A DNA stretch of 13,852 bases from Planctomycetota bacterium (GTDB taxonomy: Bacteria > Planctomycetota > Phycisphaerae > FEN-1346): the NCBI GenBank assembly GCA_026387055.1, contig JAPLML010000722.1, positions 1-13,852 on the forward strand, in the 5' to 3' direction. Under the pieces are notes generated by a model. That model searched no databases, was not told the origin of the DNA, and saw nothing but the letters and a program-made list of their open reading frames with translations. A program made the position numbers and the translations under genes. Below are positions 1 through 6,496 of the stretch, in pieces (the stretch's first letter is position 1; the number at the start of each line of letters is the position of its first letter).

Positions 1-828
1 TTCCTGGGCCTGATGATCCCGTGGAACTTCAAGTACTACGAGGGTGTGGCCCTGCCGCTCCAGAACCTGGGCGCGGCGGCGGGGGGGAAGCTCCTGGAGT
101 TGATCGGCTACCAGCGCCTTCCCGACGCCCTGCCGCCGATGGATCCCGCCCAGGCCTACGCCTACCTGACGACCTATGGCAAGGGGCTCTTTCTGAAGGG
201 CAATGCGATCCATCTTCTGAGCGGCCCGCTGACGGTGGCCGAGGCGTGCAGCGGCCTGCACCTCCTGTTCGCGTTCGTGGCCCTCGGCGTGATGACGGCG
301 TTCATCTACAAGCGGGCGGCCTGGGAGCGGGTCCTCATCATGGCCTCCAGCGTTCCGATCGCCGTGTTCTGCAACGTCATCCGCGTGACGCTCATGGCCA
401 TCGCCAGCGACCAGATCTGGTTCGAGGAGGGTCGCCTGATGCACCAGGCGCCGGCGTGGAGCACCTGGGCCCCGCGCATCGTGGCATGGCCGTCGACCGC
501 GTGGGTGGGCCTGGTCCTGGTGGGCGCGGGCGTCTTCCTGCTCGTCACACGCGGCGGCACGGACAGACTGGCGCAGTACCTGTCGCGGTGGCGGCTCGTG
601 GGCATGGTCGTGGTCGGCACGGTGGTGACCTTGCTCACGGCGAAGATCGAGATCGGGTACCCAGCGCCTGCCGACCTCGAGATGGTGCGCGCCACGATCC
701 TGAATGCGCAGAGCGCTCCGCACCAGGCGTTCGGCTTCGCCATGCTGGGCCTGGCGTTCGTGCTGATGTGGGCTGAACTGAAAGTGATTGACCTGTTCTT
801 CATCGAGGAAGGGCCGGCTGCGGTGTAG
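1..828 (+). CDS. Exosortase (EpsH/Xrt family), C-terminal part, 5' end outside window
   Basis: This is a polytopic inner-membrane transpeptidase-like enzyme thought to cleave C-terminal sorting signals of the PEP-CTERM type. The reading frame is open to base 1 (Phe-Leu-Gly-Leu precedes the Met at 13), and family members have further helices before this point, so the Met at 13 is probably internal. Counting from that Met, the family hallmarks appear in order: a GN pair at 63-64, the VAEACSG block with candidate catalytic Cys79 (codon 247-249), the NVIRV block with Arg124 (382-384), and His144 (442-444) in an MHQAP context. Cys, Arg and His form the proposed exosortase active site, and all three are present. 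Hydrophobic segments lie around 82-97, 107-130, 163-183 and 196-212, with a final one near 238-255. The next gene is the exosortase partner EpsI, which supports the call. The exosortase subtype cannot be fixed from this fragment; planctomycete XrtU-like is a guess. Confidence 0.88.
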   Translation, partial: FLGLMIPWNFKYYEGVALPLQNLGAAAGGKLLELIGYQRLPDALPPMDPAQAYAYLTTYGKGLFLKGNAIHLLSGPLTVAEACSGLHLLFAFVALGVMTAFIYKRAAWERVLIMASSVPIAVFCNVIRVTLMAIASDQIWFEEGRLMHQAPAWSTWAPRIVAWPSTAWVGLVLVGAGVFLLVTRGGTDRLAQYLSRWRLVGMVVVGTVVTLLTAKIEIGYPAPADLEMVRATILNAQSAPHQAFGFAMLGLAFVLMWAELKVIDLFFIEEGPAAV

Positions 829-893
829 GCCGGGGCAACGCCCCGGCTTGTCGGCGCAACGGCTGGATCAGAGTGCCGGGGCTTCGCCCCGGC
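829..893. repeat. Two copies of an 8-bp-stem palindrome in the exosortase-EpsI gap
   Basis: Directly after the exosortase stop codon, arms GCCGGGGC (829-836) and GCCCCGGC (840-847) enclose the loop AAC. The same arms recur at 875-882 and 886-893 around the loop TTC. The two palindromes are separated by 27 bp and fill most of the 88-bp gap. Each could fold as a stable RNA hairpin. No T-run follows either, so a classic intrinsic terminator is unlikely. REP-like intergenic repeat units, or an mRNA-stabilising or translation-insulating structure, are the likelier readings. Confidence 0.7.
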
Positions 894-916
894 CTCCAGG
901 GGCCACAGGGCGGCTT

Positions 917-2062
917 ATGAACGAGCACACCACGATCCGGCGGCCCTGGGCGATCGCGGCCCTGGTGTTCCTGGCGGCGGCGATCCCGCTGGGGATCGTC
1001 TGGCCCTTGAGCAGCCAGGCCAAGAGGCAGACGCTGGCGGCAAGGGCGGCGTCTGTCGCGCCGCAGTCGCCGGAGGCGCGGCGCGTGGCAACCCAGATCG
1101 CCCAGGAGCGGCGGAACGTCGGCTTCGGCTGGGCCGACATCGGGGCGGCGGCGGTCGGCATGGGCCTCTTGATCTTCGCCGCGACGAACCGGCCAAGATC
1201 GCCCTGGGGGGCAGTGGCGGCAGTGGCGCCGATCATCTACCTCGTTCTGAGCGCCGCCTGGATGGCCGTGTCGCGCGAGACGGTGCCGGTCCTTCGCCTG
1301 GCCGCGGCGTCGGGGGCGATGGCGGCGTATGGGGGAGTTGTTCTTCCCCTGTCGGGACGCCTAAAATACGGTGTCTGTTGTGCGTGCCTGGGGACGCTGG
1401 CGCTCTTCTTCGGCCTGTGGGAACCTCCGCTTCCCAAGCCGATCCCGATCCGCAAGCCCCTCGGCACGATGGAGGCGGTCCTGCTGAGAGCGCTGCCCGG
1501 CTGGACGGGTCACGACAAGCGATTGGACGAAGCGACCGAGAAGAGCCTCGGGGCCGACGAATACCTGAACCTGGAGCTCAAGCCGCCGGAAGGCGATTAC
1601 GCCGTCACGATTTTTGTTACTTACAACGCCAACGCAATGTCGAAAGTTCCTCACGTACCGTGGGTGTGCATGGTGCAGTCCGGCTTCCGGAAAGTCTCGA
1701 TGCGCCAGGATGAACTGACGCTCGAACGGATGCCGGGCCGGGAGATCAAGCCCAACGTGCTCCTGTTCGATCCGCCCGAAGGCATGGGCAGGACGCGGGC
1801 ACTGATCTTCCATTACTTCAACGTGGGCGGCGTTTACACGTGGAACAGGGAGTGGACGCGCGTCCTGGCGACGTCGGGCAGCCTGACAGGCAGTTACCTG
1901 TCGCAGACCCAGATCGTGGTGTACTTCGAGCCGCGCGAGGGCGAAGACCCGACAGCCAGGGGCAGCAAGCCGTACCAGCGCGGCCTGGAGATGCTGAACC
2001 TTGTCGCGCCGCTCCTGGAAAAGGAATACTATCCCAGCCTGAATGAGGCTGGGGGAGGCTGA
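917..2062 (+). CDS. EpsI-like exosortase-associated protein (DUF3485) with N-terminal membrane region
   Basis: This 381-residue protein has about five hydrophobic segments (near 11-30, 72-89, 97-117, 125-144 and 150-169), followed by a soluble domain from about 183 to 370 that resembles EpsI/DUF3485. That domain carries the family's His-x-Pro-x-x-Cys signature as H246-V-P-W-V-C251, followed by a Gly-aromatic pair, and later a segment near 296-337 (IFHYFNVGG onward) matching the conserved EpsI core. EpsI proteins accompany exosortases either as separate genes or fused to their C-terminus; their biochemical role is unsettled. The start at 917 is chosen because an in-frame ATG at 788 would overlap the exosortase and translate the palindromes into low-complexity sequence, whereas 917 begins with a normal charged N-terminus and membrane helix and has AGGG at 907-910. 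The long hydrophobic N-terminus is unusual, since typical EpsI is about 220 residues with one helix. Codons around 1612-1660 are AT-richer than elsewhere. Confidence 0.8.
   Translation: MNEHTTIRRPWAIAALVFLAAAIPLGIVWPLSSQAKRQTLAARAASVAPQSPEARRVATQIAQERRNVGFGWADIGAAAVGMGLLIFAATNRPRSPWGAVAAVAPIIYLVLSAAWMAVSRETVPVLRLAAASGAMAAYGGVVLPLSGRLKYGVCCACLGTLALFFGLWEPPLPKPIPIRKPLGTMEAVLLRALPGWTGHDKRLDEATEKSLGADEYLNLELKPPEGDYAVTIFVTYNANAMSKVPHVPWVCMVQSGFRKVSMRQDELTLERMPGREIKPNVLLFDPPEGMGRTRALIFHYFNVGGVYTWNREWTRVLATSGSLTGSYLSQTQIVVYFEPREGEDPTARGSKPYQRGLEMLNLVAPLLEKEYYPSLNEAGGG
2051..2058 (+). promoter_or_regulatory. Strong Shine-Dalgarno for the TPR gene
   Basis: GGGGGAGG lies inside the last codons of the EpsI gene, 10 nt before the ATG at 2069. 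The EpsI stop (2060-2062) is 6 bp from that ATG. This fixes the TPR gene start and suggests translational coupling between the two genes. Confidence 0.6.
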
Positions 2063-2068
2063 CCGGTT

Positions 2069-5000
2069 ATGGCGCGAAAGTTGAACGTCCGGCTGCTGGG
2101 CAAGGTGGCCATCTTTCTCGTGGTGCCTCTGGCAATCGCCATCTACGTGGCCGTGGTCGTCTGGCCCTCGGCCCGCGATCCGAAGCAGTACTACAAAGAG
2201 GCGCAGGGATACTTGGAGGCCAAGGAGTACGGCCAGGCGTGGATCGCCATCCGCAACGCGGTGAAAGCAGGTGGCGTGAAGGACCCGGACATCCAGTTCC
2301 TGATGGCCCAGATTGCGATGAAGCAGACTCCCCAGCCGGCGGGTAACGCCGCCCTCCAGGCCCTGCGTAACGCACTGGCGGCGAAGCCGGGCTTCGTGGA
2401 AGCCCAGCGGATGCTCGCTGAGATTTACGTCAGCGCCCGCTGGTGGAAAGAAGCCAAGACCGAGACCGACCGCCTGATTCAGCTCGATCCCACCTACGGC
2501 AAAGCGTACCTGTGGGCCGGCTTCGTCGAGATGGGTCTGGCGGACGCCGAACCGATCCAGACCAGGAAGGTCCTGCACTACGAGGCGGCGGTTAAGCGGC
2601 TTCAGGCCGGCTTGGAGAAAGAGCCGTCGCTCCTGGCCCTGTACGACCTTCTGTCCAGGGCCTACGACCGGCTGGGGCAGGACGAGAAGGTCGACGAGGT
2701 CCTGAACCTCGCCATCGCCAACAATCCGGCCCAGGCCGAGGTTTACCTCATGAAGAGTTCCCGGCTGGCCGGCCAGAACAAGCTGGACCAGGCCGCGGAC
2801 GTCCTGAAGAAAGGCATGGAGAAGGTCGGCGACAAGCCTCGCCTTTATATCGCCCTCGGCGACGTGGCCATGAGGAAAAGGGACCTGGACTCGGCGAAGG
2901 ACTTCTTCACGAAGGCCGCGGCCGAGAACCCGAAGAACGAGCTGGCCCACCTGCGCTTGTCGGCCGTCTATCGGACGGAGAACGACCGCGAGAAGGCCCT
3001 CGCCGCGATTGAGAACGGCCTGGCCCAACTCCCCGACTCGGTCAGCCTGATGACGGACCAGGCTGACCTCTACCTCGACCAGGCGAATTTCAAGAAGGCC
3101 GAGGAAGTGATCGCCAAGCTCGAGAAGACGGCGCCGGACGCTGCCGCGGGCACCGTCGGCTACCTTCGCGGAAAGCGGGCCTTGATGGGACGCCAGACCC
3201 GCCAGGCCATCACGTACCTCGAACAGGCCAAAGCGAAACAGCCCACGCCCCAGGTCCGTCTCCTTCTGGGGCGGGCGTATCTGATGGTCGACGAACTGGG
3301 CGCCGCCCAGTCCGAGCTGGACAGCCTCATCGCCGATTACCCCACCGTGACGGGCGCCTGGCGGACCTCGGCGGAGGTGCAGCTTCGCCTGCGCGACTTC
3401 GAGAAGGCCGGACGCAGCGCCAAGCAGGTCCTCGATGCCAGTCCCGACGACATCGAGATGCGCCTCCTCCTGGCTCAGACGCATCTCGCGCGGCAGCGCC
3501 CGGCCGAGGCGCTCAAAGAAGCCCAGGCGGCGGCCGAGCGGTCGAAGGACAATCCCGATCCCTACCTGCTGATGGCCGAAATCCAGCAGCAGTTGAACCG
3601 GCCCGTCGACGCCGAGGCGTCTTATCGCCGGGCCATTGCGATGGGCGGCAAGGACCTCCTGCGCGTCTACGACCGCTTCGTGCGGTTCCTTCGCGCCACC
3701 AATCAGCAGGCCAAGATTGACGCCGTCATGGCAGAGGCCGCGAAAAAACTCCCGCCCGACGAGGTGCTTCCCCTCACCGCCACCCTCGCGGACCTGGAGA
3801 AGCAGTTGGTCGAGCGGGCGGCCAAAGACACGGCCAGTCTCATGGAGCTCATCCAACTGGGCCGGATCTACCAGATGACCGACCGGCTCGACCTGGCGCG
3901 GACGGCCTACGAGAAGGTGCTCGCGAAGGCCAAGCCGAACGCGTCCGAGTGGCGGTTGGCCTGGCAGCAGATGTTCCTTCTTCAACTGGCCTCGGATGCC
4001 TACGGCAAGGCCGCCGAGCTGGTCGAGCAGCTCAAGAAGGTCGAGCCGGAGGCCCCCGAGCTTCTCTTCACCGAACCCCTGATCCTCCTGGGCCAGAACA
4101 AGCTGGCCGAGGCCACCGACCAGCTCCGCGCCGTCGCCCAGTCCCATAAGACGATGTCCCAGGCCCACTACCTGCTGGGCCAGGTGCTCGCCCGCCAGCG
4201 CAAGTGGGATGAGGCCGCGGCGGCCCTGGTGCGGGCGCTCGAACTGAGACCGAACCTAGTGGCGGCCCGCCTCCTCCTGGGCCGCATCCAACTCGGCGTC
4301 GGCAACAACGCGGGCGCCCTCAACGAAGCCACAGAAAGCCTCAAGTACGATCCGCGGCTGGTCCCGGCCCTGGAGATCCGGGCGATGGCCTGCGCCGGCC
4401 TGGGCCAGTGGGACGGGGCGATCGGCGCCCGCGAAGAGATCGCCAAGATCGTGCCCGACAACGTCGGCAACCTCGTGGTGCTGGCCGGGCTGTACCGCCA
4501 GCGCCATGTGCCTGAGAAGGCCGAGGGGATCTTCGCCAAGGCTTACAAACTGGCGCCCGACAACGCCCTCCTGGTGCGGGCCTTCGCCGAGTTCTATGCG
4601 GAGACCTCGCGCGCCCGGCAGGGGGAGACCCTCGTCGATGAGTACGTCAGCCGCCACAAGAACGAGGCCAACGCCTACGTGGTCCTGGGCGAGTTCACCG
4701 CCAAGGCCTACGGCCCGGCGGAGTCCGAGAAGTACTTCCGCAAGGCGGCGGAACTGTCCCCCCAGGAAACCTACCCGCTGATGTGCCTCGGCGACCAGTA
4801 CGCCCGCGTGGCGGACTGGGAGAAGGCGGCCGCCGCGTATCTCCAGGCCGTCGAGCGGGCCAAGAACGATACCGCGCCCCGCACCCGTCTTGCAGACATC
4901 TACATGCTTCAGGGAAAATTGGACCAGGCCAAGACCGTCATCGACGCCGTGCTCAAGCAGACCCCGAAAGACACGGCGGCGCTCGTCGTTGCCGGCCGCA

Positions 5001-6418
5001 TCGCCGCCCGCCAGGAAAAGCTGGCCGACGCCCGCAAGTACATCGAACAGGCCCAGGCCATCGATCCCGATTACGGCGAGGCCAAGGTCCGCCTGGCGGA
5101 GTTGTACGCCGGGCCGGACCCCCTGCGGGCCCTCGAAATCCTCGGCTCTGTCGACCCGGCCGACGGCGCTTTTGAGAAGGCGATGCTGCTGCGGTCCGAG
5201 ATCAACACGCGGCGCGTCCAGCTCCGCGAGGCGATCATGGACCTGCGCCGCCTCCTCGATTTCCGCCCGACCAGCTTCCCCGGCCGCATGTCCCTGGCCG
5301 CCAAGTACATGGCGGCCCAGGAACCCGGCCGCGCCGCGGAGATCCTGGCCCAGCTCTCCAAGGAGCGTCTCGACAAGGACGCCATGCTGCTGATCGCCCT
5401 GGGCGACGCCCACGGGCGCCAGGAGCATTGGGCCGAGGCCCTGCCCGCCTACGAGAAGGCCCGGGCGATCAACCCCGAGGCCTCCGATGCCCTGGTGGGC
5501 GAAGCCCGGTGCCTCGTGGCCCTGAAGCGCCCCAAGGAGGCGGAGAAACGTATCTATCAGGCCATGAACAAGTATGAGCGGGAGTCCTGGCCGCGCCTCG
5601 CCCTGGTGGCGTACTACGAGAAAATGGCTGAGGTGGATCGCGATCCACGCCTGCTGGACAAGGCCTTCGAGGCCTTGCGCACGGGCGTCGTGGCCAACGA
5701 GGGATGGGAAGCCGGCTACGTCAATCTCGCGGATCTCCTGATGAGAGTTGGCCAGGTCCAGGAGGCCGCGGGGGTCCTCAAGACCGGCCTCGCGAAGGTG
5801 CCGGCCAGCATCCCCATGCGGGCGGGCCTCGCCGCCATCGACATCGGCCGCGGGCACCCCGAACTGGCCGTCGAGACCCTCAAGCCCCTCGCCACGCAGT
5901 TCGGGCAGAAATACAGTCAGCAGCCGGAACGGATCGACCAGCTCCGGCTGTACATGCCTTCGGTCCGCATCTACGCCTTGGCGCTGTACACCATCGGCAG
6001 GTACGACGAGTCGCTCGACTGGGGCATGAAGCTGTGGGCCATCGACCCCACCGACGTGGCGAATGCGAACAACATGGCCTGGCTCCTGGCGACCGAAAAG
6101 AAGGATTACGTCCGGTCCCGCGAGATGATCGACCGGTGCAAACGTCTCGTGCCGAACCACTCGCAAGTGCTGGATACCTCCGGCTGGATCTCCTTCCTCG
6201 AGAACCGCGTGGACGACGCCACCGCCGACCTGCTGGCCAGCATCAAGAACGGCGATAATCCGGAGGCGCGGTACCACCTGGGCCGGGTCTACGAGGCGCG
6301 CCTGCGCCCGGACGAGGCACGCTCCGAGTATCAGAAGGCCCTCGACACCGGCCTGAAGGGCAAAGAGAAGGCCGATGCCGAGAAACGCTTGAAACAGTTG
6401 GCCTTATCGCCAAAATAG
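2069..6418 (+). CDS. Giant membrane-anchored TPR protein of an exosortase locus (PrsT-like)
   Basis: This 1449-residue protein begins with a short basic stretch (MARKLNVRLLGK) and a single hydrophobic helix at about 12-32. It then reads as continuous tetratricopeptide repeats of about 34 residues from around 38 to 1430. Typical repeat signatures, such as YxxALxxxP and LGxxYxxxGxxxxA spacing, are clear near 140-215, 258-310, 395-425, 590-620, 698-730, 895-930 and 1400-1425. The last roughly 120 residues (NNMAWLLA near 1334, DTSGWISFLENR near 1369, ARYHLGRVY near 1400) resemble the C-terminus of PEP-CTERM/exosortase-associated TPR proteins (PrsT). PrsT is usually described as a lipoprotein of around 900 residues. 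Here there is no lipobox cysteine after the hydrophobic segment, so an uncleaved inner-membrane anchor with a periplasmic solenoid is more likely. It probably scaffolds export, assembly or sorting machinery encoded around it. The exact role is unknown. Confidence 0.85.
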   Translation: MARKLNVRLLGKVAIFLVVPLAIAIYVAVVVWPSARDPKQYYKEAQGYLEAKEYGQAWIAIRNAVKAGGVKDPDIQFLMAQIAMKQTPQPAGNAALQALRNALAAKPGFVEAQRMLAEIYVSARWWKEAKTETDRLIQLDPTYGKAYLWAGFVEMGLADAEPIQTRKVLHYEAAVKRLQAGLEKEPSLLALYDLLSRAYDRLGQDEKVDEVLNLAIANNPAQAEVYLMKSSRLAGQNKLDQAADVLKKGMEKVGDKPRLYIALGDVAMRKRDLDSAKDFFTKAAAENPKNELAHLRLSAVYRTENDREKALAAIENGLAQLPDSVSLMTDQADLYLDQANFKKAEEVIAKLEKTAPDAAAGTVGYLRGKRALMGRQTRQAITYLEQAKAKQPTPQVRLLLGRAYLMVDELGAAQSELDSLIADYPTVTGAWRTSAEVQLRLRDFEKAGRSAKQVLDASPDDIEMRLLLAQTHLARQRPAEALKEAQAAAERSKDNPDPYLLMAEIQQQLNRPVDAEASYRRAIAMGGKDLLRVYDRFVRFLRATNQQAKIDAVMAEAAKKLPPDEVLPLTATLADLEKQLVERAAKDTASLMELIQLGRIYQMTDRLDLARTAYEKVLAKAKPNASEWRLAWQQMFLLQLASDAYGKAAELVEQLKKVEPEAPELLFTEPLILLGQNKLAEATDQLRAVAQSHKTMSQAHYLLGQVLARQRKWDEAAAALVRALELRPNLVAARLLLGRIQLGVGNNAGALNEATESLKYDPRLVPALEIRAMACAGLGQWDGAIGAREEIAKIVPDNVGNLVVLAGLYRQRHVPEKAEGIFAKAYKLAPDNALLVRAFAEFYAETSRARQGETLVDEYVSRHKNEANAYVVLGEFTAKAYGPAESEKYFRKAAELSPQETYPLMCLGDQYARVADWEKAAAAYLQAVERAKNDTAPRTRLADIYMLQGKLDQAKTVIDAVLKQTPKDTAALVVAGRIAARQEKLADARKYIEQAQAIDPDYGEAKVRLAELYAGPDPLRALEILGSVDPADGAFEKAMLLRSEINTRRVQLREAIMDLRRLLDFRPTSFPGRMSLAAKYMAAQEPGRAAEILAQLSKERLDKDAMLLIALGDAHGRQEHWAEALPAYEKARAINPEASDALVGEARCLVALKRPKEAEKRIYQAMNKYERESWPRLALVAYYEKMAEVDRDPRLLDKAFEALRTGVVANEGWEAGYVNLADLLMRVGQVQEAAGVLKTGLAKVPASIPMRAGLAAIDIGRGHPELAVETLKPLATQFGQKYSQQPERIDQLRLYMPSVRIYALALYTIGRYDESLDWGMKLWAIDPTDVANANNMAWLLATEKKDYVRSREMIDRCKRLVPNHSQVLDTSGWISFLENRVDDATADLLASIKNGDNPEARYHLGRVYEARLRPDEARSEYQKALDTGLKGKEKADAEKRLKQLALSPK

Positions 6419-6453
6419 GCGGCGGCGGTAAAATCTATCGGCGCGCCGCCGCC
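6418..6453 (+). other. GC-rich inverted repeat at the 3' end of the TPR gene
   Basis: GGCGGCGGC (6418-6426) and GCCGCCGCC (6445-6453) are perfect 9-bp arms around an 18-nt loop, starting at the last base of the TPR stop codon. The RNA hairpin lies just upstream of a TATAAT box. It could attenuate read-through from the TPR gene or protect its 3' end. There is no U-tract after the stem, so intrinsic termination is unproven, and the triplet-repeat arms could be chance in GC-rich DNA. Confidence 0.35.
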
Positions 6454-6460
6454 GGGACGC

Positions 6461-6466
6461 TATAAT
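6461..6466 (+). promoter_or_regulatory. Candidate -10 box (TATAAT) for the Wzz/kinase gene
   Basis: A perfect TATAAT stands 31 bp before the ATG at 6497, in a 78-bp gap of otherwise GC-rich DNA. A start site near 6473 would leave a leader of about 25 nt. No TTGACA-like -35 is visible 16-18 bp upstream, where the GC inverted repeat sits, so activation by another factor would be needed or the match is fortuitous. The 11-bp palindrome TTGAC-C-GTCAA (6469-6479) overlaps the expected start site. Confidence 0.4.
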
Positions 6467-6480
6467 CGTTGACCGTCAAG

Positions 6481-6487
6481 AGAAGGA
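6481..6487 (+). promoter_or_regulatory. Shine-Dalgarno for the Wzz/kinase gene
   Basis: AGAAGGA followed by an A-rich 9-nt spacer precedes the ATG at 6497. Both motif and spacing are good, and no upstream in-frame alternative start looks better. Confidence 0.55.
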
Positions 6488-6496
6488 AAACCAAAA

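Noticed and set aside
788..916. Upstream ATG start for the EpsI gene
   Set aside because: It would overlap the exosortase stop and translate both palindromes into Arg/Gly/Pro-rich sequence before the obvious N-terminus at 917.
1361..4168. 935-codon open frame on the minus strand opposite EpsI and the TPR gene
   Set aside because: It is a shadow frame produced by strong G/C third-position bias. It is rich in Gly, Leu, Val, Arg and His with no domain, and spans two well-supported plus-strand genes.
4256..6277. 673-codon minus-strand frame inside the TPR gene
   Set aside because: Low-complexity translation with no motif; the TPR periodicity on the plus strand explains the region.
6469..6474. 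TTGACC as a -35 box
   Set aside because: It lies downstream of TATAAT, and no -10 sequence occurs 16-18 bp after it before the coding start.
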